The notes under the pieces were generated by a model, which saw nothing but the letters and a program-made list of their open reading frames with translations, was not told the DNA's origin and ran no database searches. A DNA stretch of 64,000 nucleotides from Candidatus Gastranaerophilales bacterium. Lineage in GTDB: Bacteria; Cyanobacteriota; Vampirovibrionia; Gastranaerophilales; Gastranaerophilaceae. Of this stretch, positions 27,901-35,484 are shown one piece after another. Position 1 is the stretch's first letter; each line of letters begins with the position of its first letter. The translations under genes and the position numbers were made by a program. The DNA is taken from assembly GCA_944323945.1 (NCBI GenBank), contig CALUUL010000001.1, positions 20,199 through 84,198 on the forward strand, in the 5' to 3' direction.

Positions 27901-28407
27901 AATTCTTCTGTTGAAGTCAGCAATACCTGCAATTTCATCAATAATTTTACGCCTTTCTACAGTAGAACAATTAGTAATACTCATAACATCACCTTGCATC
28001 ATGACGTTATAACTATTTGGCGTTATTCTATACTTTTCAAGACGAGTATGTATCTCAGTTAAAGTTGAAACCTGATCATTTAAATAATAAACACTATTAA
28101 ACCCTTGAGAAGATTTTCTGATTCTTCTTGCAACTGTTATAGATTCTTCTTCACTATTTTCAGGTTCAAAAACAACTTTTACAAAGGCTTCATTCTTTTT
28201 TGTATGTGTAGAAATAAAATCAGAAAGTTGTTCAGTACGAAGGTTTCTTGCACTTGCGAGTCCAAGCGCAAATAAAATACTATCAATAATATTACTTTTA
28301 CCCGAACCATTAGGTCCCGATATTGTGGTAAATCCTTTCAGAAATGGAATAGTAATATCGTTTGCGAAAGATTTAAAATTGTCGACTTGTAGTTCTTTTA
28401 TATACAT
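24910..28407 (-). CDS. smc: Chromosome partition protein SMC
   Basis: 1165 residues, typical of bacterial SMC. The N-terminal head has Walker A GPNGSGKSN (31-39) and a Q-loop VMQGDVMSI. Two long charged coiled coils flank a hinge at roughly 505-650 (KINGVHAPLLQLG, SGAITGGDRRD). The C-terminal head has the ABC signature LGAMSGGEKSLTALAL and Walker B PFYALDEVDANLD. It loads on DNA with ScpA and ScpB, which follow in the same operon. The antisense open frames over this gene are shadows of the coiled coil. Confidence 0.97.
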   Translation of the reverse strand: MYIKELQVDNFKSFANDITIPFLKGFTTISGPNGSGKSNIIDSILFALGLASARNLRTEQLSDFISTHTKKNEAFVKVVFEPENSEEESITVARRIRKSSQGFNSVYYLNDQVSTLTEIHTRLEKYRITPNSYNVMMQGDVMSITNCSTVERRKIIDEIAGIADFNRRIDKAQEELMTVEERVENANLILTEIESSIERLAQEKETALKYQKLKTEKFQLESQITTVKYFDIKRNLELAHQNILEFNKKKKEEEGNLKKLEESLLEIKKRYSEISELVKNNGEAEQIETKKQLEELKGQISRKNLAISSVEKTIHDNLKTIENSKNGIENHKEKIEKITLKIEEKKAEIVEIENNIKIQEAELTKILEEVSGLNKNADKQIEERNNLKKELEKLKEEEWNIKSETIPLETELATTKKDVENAKKSLNELTNFKANFKDNQDKLQLQVQELTKEQTDYKLAQENVMYNLDKNKNEMSDLLHDIQMAQRKIITIEAQKSAYEEVNLGRAIDSVLKAKINGVHAPLLQLGSVDKEYSTALEVAMGGRMKNIVVEDEDVARVCIDYLKSARAGSATFLPLNRMKKAPSSLRIPKEKGIVDYAINLIDFDDRYLDVFFYALGDTLIVEDYDSAKRLIGKYRLVTLDGSLFEKSGAITGGDRRDTGLKFSQNQDEELNKYKTRFAELQKQYSSLENKRKELEAKQEKIRQNYSNTMTALNSAKIELNNLNNNSKNNEDKIEEYKNIIKDNEPKIQNIEKKLEKYEEKLVDLNDKMLVLQDKIAEIESKMTEGELKKLKEMTAAIENQIKDYQNKILKCNNEINEANRDIDFNKELIKAKEEQIQRLIKDNETAAQDKIKFAEEIKEIELKALELEEKIKSLGEKLIQLQKQRDMVQEELLGAETQKNKITNEIEKIGEQVEAFKARRRELEPQLEEIRTELNANEVDINALVPTEISTEEITNKIQRLQKKMEEMEPVNMLAIQAYDEVKARQEEKKEQIAVLTNERKQILEKMNGYEQIKKETFMKTYNNINENFKDIFAKLSEGEGTLMLENPENPFEGGLTIEAQPRDKKKQKLGAMSGGEKSLTALALVFAIQKYLPAPFYALDEVDANLDGINVERLADIIQQQAKNTQFIVVSHRKPMIESANRTIGVTQKEHGKTRVTGVKFRD

Positions 28408-28536
28408 TAATTTTGATGGTACCCATATCTAGATACTTTCAATTACACAACAAATACACGTAATAGTCAAAAACATTAAATAATATTAAAAAATAATTGC
28501 AAATGTAAACTTATTTTAATTAATTCAAATAAGTAC

Positions 28537-28542
28537 TATAAT
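28537..28542 (+). promoter_or_regulatory. Possible -10 element for pilT
   Basis: A consensus TATAAT stands 32 bases before the pilT ATG in the smc/pilT divergent region. No good -35 is seen 16-18 bases upstream. The remaining 166-base gap is AT-rich, with a small TATCTAGATA palindrome at 28426-28435 and nothing else recognisable. Confidence 0.35.
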
Positions 28543-28573
28543 ATTGTCATAAAGTATTTTTTGGAGCATTTAA

Positions 28574-29665
28574 ATGAGTAATTATACAATAAATTCACTA
28601 CTAGAAAAAGCACAAGAACTTGGTGCATCAGACCTTCACTTTATCGTGGGTGAAGTCCCATCATTCCGCATAGACGGAAAAATAATAAAATCAAAGCTTG
28701 AACCTGTAACAGAAGAAGATATGATGCGTGCTATTGATGAAATGGCACCAATTTCTATGCGTGATAAAATATTTCGCTCATATGATTCTGACTTTCCTTA
28801 TGAAATAGAAGGAATATCACGTTTCAGGGTTAACCTTGCAATGTCTTTTGGATATCACTCTATGACAATACGTCTAGTTCCATATGAAATACCAACATTT
28901 GAACAATTAAAATTACCAAAAACTATAGAAAAATTCTCGACTTTCGAAAATGGAATCGTGCTTGTAACAGGAGTAGCCGGAAGCGGTAAATCTACAACAA
29001 TTGCTTCAATATTAAATCATATAAATAACACTCAGAAAAAACATATTGTTACAATTGAAGACCCGATTGAATATGTTTATAAAAGCCAAAAATCAATATT
29101 CACACAAAGACAAATAGGAATAGATACAGCTAATTATCTTGACGGTTTAAAGTTTGCCCTAAGACAAGATCCTGATGTAATATTAATTGGTGAAATAAGA
29201 GACATGGAAACAGTAGCGAGTGCCCTTCACGCAGCAGAAACAGGACACCTTGTATTTGCAACTTTACATACTTTTAATGCTGTACAAACAATAAACCGTA
29301 TATTAAGTTTCTTTCCACCATCCGAAAGAGCTGCTGTAAGAAGTCAATTTGCAGAAGTATTTAGAGGCTCTTTGTCGCAAAAGCTATTACCAAATGCCAA
29401 TGGAAAGGGAAGAATACCTGCAGTTGAACTTTTATATTCTACTCCTACAATTAAAGATTTTATTCTGAAAGACGAACTTGAAGAAATATACAAATTAGTT
29501 CAAAAAGGTTCATATAACGATATGATAACATTTAATATTTCACTATATGATTTATACAAAAAAGGCTTAATTACAAAAGAAGCAGCACTTGAACATTCAG
29601 ATAGTCCAAACGAGCTTATGCACTATATTAGAGGTGTATATTCAGGAAGCGAAAATAATTTTTAA
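28574..29665 (+). CDS. pilT: Type IV pilus retraction ATPase PilT
   Basis: 363 residues, the usual PilT length. The hexameric ATPase depolymerises type IV pili. The N-terminal domain reads ASDLHFIVGEVPSFRIDG, then Walker A TGVAGSGKSTT (132-142), the Asp box IEDPIEYV, Walker B DPDVILIGEIRDMET (199-213) and the His box HLVFATLHT. It lacks the N-terminal extension and zinc motif of the assembly ATPase PilB. GGAG lies 7 bases before the ATG. No other pilus gene is in the window, so its partners must be elsewhere. recO follows after 5 bases. Confidence 0.92.
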   Translation: MSNYTINSLLEKAQELGASDLHFIVGEVPSFRIDGKIIKSKLEPVTEEDMMRAIDEMAPISMRDKIFRSYDSDFPYEIEGISRFRVNLAMSFGYHSMTIRLVPYEIPTFEQLKLPKTIEKFSTFENGIVLVTGVAGSGKSTTIASILNHINNTQKKHIVTIEDPIEYVYKSQKSIFTQRQIGIDTANYLDGLKFALRQDPDVILIGEIRDMETVASALHAAETGHLVFATLHTFNAVQTINRILSFFPPSERAAVRSQFAEVFRGSLSQKLLPNANGKGRIPAVELLYSTPTIKDFILKDELEEIYKLVQKGSYNDMITFNISLYDLYKKGLITKEAALEHSDSPNELMHYIRGVYSGSENNF

Positions 29666-29670
29666 AAAAT

Positions 29671-30435
29671 ATGAAAGAACAATTTACAACAAATACAATA
29701 AATTTGAAATCTTATAGCATTAGTGAGGCTGATAAGATTATTCTTATGTATTCAAAGGAGAAAGGTCTTATAAAGGGTGTAGCCAAAGGTATAAAGAAAA
29801 CCACAAGTAAACTAGGTGGAAGAATGGATATGCTCGTAGCTAATAAAATGATGCTTAATAAAGGCAGAAACTTAGACACTATCTGTCAGGCAGAAGCACT
29901 AAATACCTTTTTCAGTCTTCGAAGTGATATGAATAAATTATTTTATGCAATGTATTGCAGCGAGATTGTCTCTAATTTCGGAACAGAAAACGACCCCAAT
30001 AGTGAAGAAATATATAATTTGTTCTATACATTTCTTGAACAAATTTCAAAAGCAAGCAGAAAAGAACAATCTATGCTGAGTGTTCTTCGTTTTCAGCTGA
30101 AAATCATGGATATAACAGGATACTCTTTAGAATTAAAAGATTGTGTAAAATGTCTAAAAGAACCAAATAGTAAAGAAATTTATTTTTCAATTGAACAAGG
30201 CGGCATTTTATGTAAAGACTGTGCAAAAGATATATGTAAAAAAGTAAAAGTTCCAAATAAAATAAAAGAATTTTTAAATACATTATTAGAAGAAGATTTT
30301 AATGTCCATACAAAATATGATGATTTAGTAACAGAAAAAATTTGCGACATATGTATAAAACTGCTTAAAAATTATATAGAATATTATTCACCTAAAAAAT
30401 TTAAAACAACGCAAATATTGGAGAGTATAAGATAG
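29671..30435 (+). CDS. recO: DNA repair protein RecO
   Basis: 254 residues. RecO helps RecR load RecA on SSB-coated gaps. The N-terminal OB fold begins TNTINLKSYSISEADKIILMYSKEKGLIKGVAKG, the characteristic RecO opening, and the helical part contains a four-Cys zinc site (CVKCLKEP, later CKDCAKD). The overall length is normal. It sits 5 bases after pilT and one base before deoC, so the three genes are probably one transcript without an obvious common function. The ribosome binding site is weak, which suggests translational coupling. Confidence 0.88.
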   Translation: MKEQFTTNTINLKSYSISEADKIILMYSKEKGLIKGVAKGIKKTTSKLGGRMDMLVANKMMLNKGRNLDTICQAEALNTFFSLRSDMNKLFYAMYCSEIVSNFGTENDPNSEEIYNLFYTFLEQISKASRKEQSMLSVLRFQLKIMDITGYSLELKDCVKCLKEPNSKEIYFSIEQGGILCKDCAKDICKKVKVPNKIKEFLNTLLEEDFNVHTKYDDLVTEKICDICIKLLKNYIEYYSPKKFKTTQILESIR

Positions 30436-30436
30436 T

Positions 30437-31105
30437 ATGAAACTTGAACAATATATAGAGCATACATTATTAAAACCAGATGCAACGGAGAAAGAATTAA
30501 TAAAACTATTAGAAGAAGCAAAGGAACACAATTTTAAAGGAGTTTGCGTTAATAGTGCAAATGTAAAACAAGCAAAAGGATACTTAAAAGATACAAATAT
30601 AAAAATAGTAACCGTAGTAGGTTTTCCATTGGGAGCCTGCTTAAGTGAAGTAAAAGCATTTGAAGCAAAAAAAGCAATTGAATATGGTGCAGATGAAATA
30701 GATATGGTAATTTCTATTCAATCAATTAAAGACAAAAATTACATATATACAAAAAATGATATTGAAACAGTAAAAAAAGCTTGTGGAAATACTCCATTAA
30801 AAGTCATTATTGAAACAGATTTACTAACAAAAGATGAAATAATAAAAGCCTGCGAAATAATAAAAGAAACCAAAGCCGATTTCGCAAAAACATCTACAGG
30901 TTTTGTAAAAAATGGCATAGGCGCAAAAGTTGAAGATATAAAACTAATGTATGAAACATTAAAAGGAAGTAATGTAAAAATAAAAGCATCAGGCGGTATA
31001 AAAACAAGAGAACAAGCTATTGAACTAATAAAAGCAGGTGCATCACGACTTGGAACAAGTTCTGGTATTAAACTCTTACAACCCCACCCAATTCATCAAG
31101 ACTAA
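30437..31105 (+). CDS. deoC: Deoxyribose-phosphate aldolase DeoC
   Basis: 222 residues, normal length. It cleaves 2-deoxyribose 5-phosphate to glyceraldehyde 3-phosphate and acetaldehyde. The Schiff-base lysine is K151 in FAKTSTGF, the second active lysine is K183 in IKASGGIKT, and VGFPLGA and GADEIDMVI are further family motifs. It would work with the pyrimidine-nucleoside phosphorylase at 53048-54352 to salvage deoxynucleosides, although the two genes are far apart. The last 38 bases overlap the end of the convergent small-protein gene. Confidence 0.94.
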   Translation: MKLEQYIEHTLLKPDATEKELIKLLEEAKEHNFKGVCVNSANVKQAKGYLKDTNIKIVTVVGFPLGACLSEVKAFEAKKAIEYGADEIDMVISIQSIKDKNYIYTKNDIETVKKACGNTPLKVIIETDLLTKDEIIKACEIIKETKADFAKTSTGFVKNGIGAKVEDIKLMYETLKGSNVKIKASGGIKTREQAIELIKAGASRLGTSSGIKLLQPHPIHQD

Positions 31106-31391
31106 CATTCATCAACTGAGGGGTAGGAACTTTTTGTTTTGCCAGCTCTATTAACTTTCTTTCAGCAGCTTTAATCTTATTAACTTTTATATTTCTTTTC
31201 ATAGCAAAATACAAAATACATAAACCCAAAATAACATATTTACACTCAGAAACGGCTTTTTTTGTTTTTGCAGTCACAATTTCATCTTTTGTTGGCTTTA
31301 AATATACATTAGATGTTGAATCATTTTGTTTTTTTAAAGACATAAATGAAGGATTATTATAATAATTTATATAATTTGAGCCAATCTGCAT
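31068..31391 (-). CDS. Small membrane protein of unknown function, end of the GH13 operon
   Basis: 107 residues, not recognised. A polar, Asn-rich N-terminus (SNYINYYNNPSFMSLKKQ) is followed by one hydrophobic segment (about 49-64, CKYVILGLCILYFAMK) and a basic helical tail. AGG lies 7 bases before the ATG. It starts 8 bases after the GH13 stop. The C-terminus overlaps the end of deoC by 38 bases on the other strand. The N-terminal N-P-S-F-x-x-L-K-K resembles short motifs in other unknown proteins of this window. Confidence 0.6.
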   Translation of the reverse strand: MQIGSNYINYYNNPSFMSLKKQNDSTSNVYLKPTKDEIVTAKTKKAVSECKYVILGLCILYFAMKRNIKVNKIKAAERKLIELAKQKVPTPQLMNVSLDELGGVVRV

Positions 31392-31399
31392 ATTTTTAC

Positions 31400-33154
31400 C
31401 TATTGTTTCTGTTTTAAAACTTCTACACCTGAAGTTTCTATATTTGGAGTATCAATTTCAAACAAATGTATACGACCTGAACCCAGATCAACATTTAACT
31501 TACCATCAACTGCTTGAAGAGTTGAATCTTCACCATATGATTTAAATAAATTATTCAACTTCTGAGTTTCTTTTAAGCCAGGAATTATAATACTACCACC
31601 TTGTCTTGCATTAACATCTCTATTTGCAACAACCAAAAGTGTTTTACCATTTAAATGACGTGCAAATGCTATAATTTGATCATCCTCATTACCATCTACA
31701 CGCAATGGAATAAACGAACCTTTTGTTAAAATATCATGATACTTCTTATCATTTCTTACCATCAATGTATTTTTCATAAAATCACCGCATTCAGGGTGAT
31801 CTCCGATTAAAGGTCTTGAGAAATTAAAAATATCAGGTCTTCCTCTATGAACAGTACATTCATTAGAATCTGTATCAGTTTGTTCATCAGTAGTACCTTC
31901 AAAATCATAAATATAATCATCACCTGATTGATATCCGTCAAAATAATATGGATTTAACATCGGAAGTGTTGCTTGTAAACCGGAAACCAAATTAGTGAAA
32001 GCAACTCCACCATGATTCATTATAGATATATCATCATGTGTACCGAATGAGCCTATTAGAGACTTACCAGGTTCAAGTTCTTGAGACATGTTTATGTTTT
32101 CTCTTACATAATTAAATAAATCTTGTGCTTTAGTCCATTCATGGAAAATATGATATTGACCATAATAGCTATCAAAACCAGATCTTAAAGAATCTTGAGG
32201 TCTATCATAATTCATATTTAGTTGTGGAGATGCATCTTCATATGTATAACTTTCTGCAAGCCAAGCAAATTCAGGATCAAGTGAACGTGAATAATCTGTT
32301 AAAATATGCCAAAATTCAGTTGGTTTTGTTCTAGCAACATCACTTCTTATACCATCAACGCCCCAATCTTTAATACATTTATCAACAAACTTAATATGAT
32401 AATCTAGTAAATCTTTGTTTAATTCACGTTTTGATTCATCCTTCCAAGGATTAAACATTCTGATATCATTCCAACCACCAGGTGTTTTTGGAGTTCCATC
32501 TTTTTCAAATGCCATCAAATCAGGTCTTTCTAAAAACAGATCATAAGATGCACAACTTGGTAAATCAAGCATTACACTTATACCACGTTTGTGGCATTCA
32601 TCAGTAAAATACTTAAATTGTTCATCCGGTGTTCTAGGATCATTATGATCTACTATTGCTGGATCAACCTTTAATAAATCAGCTGGCGCATAAACAGAAC
32701 CGGCTGTACCAAATGCATTCTTTTTACCAGGAGGGTTTATCGGTAACACGTGTAATGTATTAATACCTAAAGCCTTCAACTCATCAAGCCTATCAACGGC
32801 ATTAATTAATGTACCACGAACATCACCTTCTCTTATAAGTTCATTACCCACGTTATTTTTTGCACCTAATGAACGAATAATAACACCCATAATTATAGCT
32901 TCATTATTTTGGAATTTTGTTCTTAAATTATTTTTATAACCTTGAACCGGCTGAGAATTACTTACTGCATTAACCTGCGTTGCTGCAACTATACCTTGAT
33001 TTTGAAGATAACGTTCTAGAATATTAGTTCCCATAGGTTGCTTTTCAACCTGATAATTAACAGTTGGCTTTATAACAGCTGTAGGTTCAGGTGTTTTTGG
33101 AGCAACTGTAATTGTTGGTGTTATATTAAGATATTTATCTAAGTAGTTAGCCAT
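31400..33154 (-). CDS. GH13 alpha-amylase-family enzyme with long N-terminal extension and unusual region I
   Basis: 584 residues with no signal peptide. The first about 85 residues are low-complexity, rich in Pro, Thr, Gln and Asn, and contain two similar motifs (NYLDKYLN, 3-10; NILERYLQN, 44-52). The barrel follows: the nucleophile is D272 in GIRSDVART (GH13 region II), the acid/base is E301 in LAESY (region III), and the region IV pair is H373-D374 in GTHDD. Region I reads LDLPSCASYD (196-205) instead of the usual D-x-V-x-N-H, so the conserved His is missing. It should act on alpha-glucans, but hydrolase versus transferase cannot be decided. It overlaps the upstream gene by 8 bases in a five-gene operon. 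Confidence 0.82.
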   Translation of the reverse strand: MANYLDKYLNITPTITVAPKTPEPTAVIKPTVNYQVEKQPMGTNILERYLQNQGIVAATQVNAVSNSQPVQGYKNNLRTKFQNNEAIIMGVIIRSLGAKNNVGNELIREGDVRGTLINAVDRLDELKALGINTLHVLPINPPGKKNAFGTAGSVYAPADLLKVDPAIVDHNDPRTPDEQFKYFTDECHKRGISVMLDLPSCASYDLFLERPDLMAFEKDGTPKTPGGWNDIRMFNPWKDESKRELNKDLLDYHIKFVDKCIKDWGVDGIRSDVARTKPTEFWHILTDYSRSLDPEFAWLAESYTYEDASPQLNMNYDRPQDSLRSGFDSYYGQYHIFHEWTKAQDLFNYVRENINMSQELEPGKSLIGSFGTHDDISIMNHGGVAFTNLVSGLQATLPMLNPYYFDGYQSGDDYIYDFEGTTDEQTDTDSNECTVHRGRPDIFNFSRPLIGDHPECGDFMKNTLMVRNDKKYHDILTKGSFIPLRVDGNEDDQIIAFARHLNGKTLLVVANRDVNARQGGSIIIPGLKETQKLNNLFKSYGEDSTLQAVDGKLNVDLGSGRIHLFEIDTPNIETSGVEVLKQKQ

Positions 33155-35483
33155 TTACCTTACTTTCCTGTTCAACTTGTTTTTCTGTTTTGCCTTTGCG
33201 TCCAATTGCCAAACCTGCAACCAGTGTCACTGCAGTTAAAGCTAACATTGAACCACCAAAAATCTTTAACCATTTATTTGAATTATATGCTTGTTTAGCA
33301 ACATCTTGTATTAAAGTTCTAATAGGTTTACCAGCTAAATTATTTCTTTCTACTGCATTTGCCGCATTAGTTACACCATCAACAGTACGTCTTGATAATT
33401 CAGAAGTCATACCATTTTGCCAATTAGCGACTTTAGCCATAAACTCTTTCTTATAAGAAGTAAAACCTCTCATTACATCATCTACTTTATCAGCACCAAT
33501 AGTTCTTGACAAACTTTCAGCAATTGTTGTATCAGCTTCACTGTCAAATAAGGCTTTCATAACTGTTTTATATTCAATTTCAGATAAATTAAATCCGGAA
33601 GTTTTTAATTTTTCAACATAATCTGTTGTTGTTGCATTTAAAACAAGATCTTGACAAGCTTTAACCAAACGTTTAAGAGTTTCCTGATCTGCAGTTACAC
33701 CTTTTTCACCTAACATAGAAGCCAACTGTCTTTCAAGACTTCCATTATTTGCTTTTCTAAATACATCAAGCGATTGCAACAATCTATAAAATGAAGATTG
33801 AGCTCCTGATATTCTTTCTGCTGTATTTATATTAATAACATTTTCTACTGTTCCTTTTTTAGCTACTGATGAAATTTTATCAGCAAGTTTGACAAAACCA
33901 TTTGTTTTCAAATCACTACTTGCAGTACTACATACTGTTTTTGCCTTATCTTGAACTTTTGATACAAAATCAGCATTTGTTGTTTTTTCATAATCACCAA
34001 TTAATTTTGTTAATTTTTTAATAACCTTATCATATTCTGAATCATTTGAAGTAAGAGCTGAAAGTTTTTCAATAATAATATCAATATCTCCCTTTGATAC
34101 TGCCCTTAGTTCCTTTTCACTAAGTTTTAATGCTTTAATTAACTTATCACCAACTCTGCCCCATTGATTTGCAATATAAGTTCCTGCTTGGTCGCCAACT
34201 CTGGCATTTATGTATCTATCTAACACACCTTTACCGGCAGAAAAATCAAGCAAGTTTGAATGCAATGCCTTTATTTGAGATGCAACTTGTGAAACTTTTG
34301 GCATTTCTAAAACAGTTTTGGATTTGTCTAAAACTTGTGTTAATTCTTTTGCTAGTTTTATTTGTTCTCTTTTTGAATTACTAGATGCTTTCGATAATAC
34401 ATCTGCAATTCCACCCAGAGAATTTTCTTTCATAGCTTTATTTAATAAAGCTTTTTGTTGTTCCGTTAATCTTGAAAAGACAGATTCATCAATGTGACCC
34501 CTTAATGCATTTCTTACAAATGAATCATCTATTTTTACACTATTTTTTAATGCAGATAACTCATCTTTTATTAATTTTTGTATTGTAGCAGAATTTGCAT
34601 TTTTACCAAGTTTTACAGATAAATCAGATATCATTTTCTCATCAAGTGTTTTATCAGCATTTTTTACAAGAAATTCATCAAAAGTTCTCAAAGAAACTGA
34701 CTCTTTGATTTTATCCCATAAACCTCTATAGTTTCCATTATTCATAGCATTTTCAGAAGATGAAAGTGCATATTTTTCTAGTGCTTTACCTATTGGTTTT
34801 TCTAACCTGTTACACATAAGAGCACTCATTAATGGAGAAGCTAAACCTGCTGTCATCATCCATAATGTATTTCCTTGTAATGCTGTTTTTTGTGCTCTTT
34901 GTTTAATGAAATTATCTCTATCAGGTATATTTTCACTTACATCTAATTTTGTTCCAATTCTATCCAAATCTTCTCTTGAGTATAAATCTGTCAAAACATA
35001 CTGCGGATCTTGGAACAACATTTTTTTACGTCCTTGAGAGTCTATATATTTTTGATGAATATCAACACCGGTTCTTGCTTTTAATGGAGCTTGAATAGCC
35101 AACTTGGGCCATAAAGACATTGATGCAAAAAATGTACCAAATCCGACAAATTCCATTGCTTTACTTAGTTTTAAAGGATTTTTTACAAATAAATAAGATG
35201 CCAAAGCTAACGAACCCAATTTCATTGCTAAATCATTAATTCGTCCAAGCTCATGATCATTAGCTTTACCTTTTGCAGCTTTTCCAATACTTACTACATC
35301 TTTTTTTAAATCTTTTGCATATTCAACAGGAGAACCAAAAATTTTTGAAGGAAGCAATTGACCTTTATCTTTCATTGGTTTTATTCTACCATCACTTGTA
35401 AAAACAAAGGCAGAGTTATTCTTTTTAACTTCTGATTTATTTATAGGTTGATTGCCAATTATTGAGTTTAAAACATTTGTCAT
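33147..35483 (-). CDS. Large helical membrane protein of unknown function, paralogue of its neighbour
   Basis: 778 residues, not recognised. Hydrophobic segments lie at about 88-100 and 113-130, another around 205-222 and one near the C-terminus (about 742-762, SMLALTAVTLVAGLAIG). The long middle (about 230-735) is helical and Ser/Lys/Leu-rich. Residues 113-146 (VGFGTFFASMSLWPK, then P-L-K-A-R-T-G-V-D) match residues 122-156 of the protein encoded upstream in pattern and spacing, so the two share a domain. Its ATG is one base after the upstream stop, so translation is coupled. It also overlaps the GH13 gene. No catalytic motif is visible. Confidence 0.72.
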   Translation of the reverse strand: MTNVLNSIIGNQPINKSEVKKNNSAFVFTSDGRIKPMKDKGQLLPSKIFGSPVEYAKDLKKDVVSIGKAAKGKANDHELGRINDLAMKLGSLALASYLFVKNPLKLSKAMEFVGFGTFFASMSLWPKLAIQAPLKARTGVDIHQKYIDSQGRKKMLFQDPQYVLTDLYSREDLDRIGTKLDVSENIPDRDNFIKQRAQKTALQGNTLWMMTAGLASPLMSALMCNRLEKPIGKALEKYALSSSENAMNNGNYRGLWDKIKESVSLRTFDEFLVKNADKTLDEKMISDLSVKLGKNANSATIQKLIKDELSALKNSVKIDDSFVRNALRGHIDESVFSRLTEQQKALLNKAMKENSLGGIADVLSKASSNSKREQIKLAKELTQVLDKSKTVLEMPKVSQVASQIKALHSNLLDFSAGKGVLDRYINARVGDQAGTYIANQWGRVGDKLIKALKLSEKELRAVSKGDIDIIIEKLSALTSNDSEYDKVIKKLTKLIGDYEKTTNADFVSKVQDKAKTVCSTASSDLKTNGFVKLADKISSVAKKGTVENVININTAERISGAQSSFYRLLQSLDVFRKANNGSLERQLASMLGEKGVTADQETLKRLVKACQDLVLNATTTDYVEKLKTSGFNLSEIEYKTVMKALFDSEADTTIAESLSRTIGADKVDDVMRGFTSYKKEFMAKVANWQNGMTSELSRRTVDGVTNAANAVERNNLAGKPIRTLIQDVAKQAYNSNKWLKIFGGSMLALTAVTLVAGLAIGRKGKTEKQVEQESKVNG

Positions 35484-35484
35484 C

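Noticed and set aside
24910..28407. Several plus-strand open frames over the smc gene
   Set aside because: They are antisense shadows of the lysine- and glutamate-rich coiled coil, lack ribosome binding sites, and give Phe/Leu-rich nonsense sequence.
28426..28435. TATCTAGATA palindrome in the smc/pilT gap
   Set aside because: Ten bases of symmetric AT-rich sequence is expected by chance at this composition, and it does not align with either promoter.
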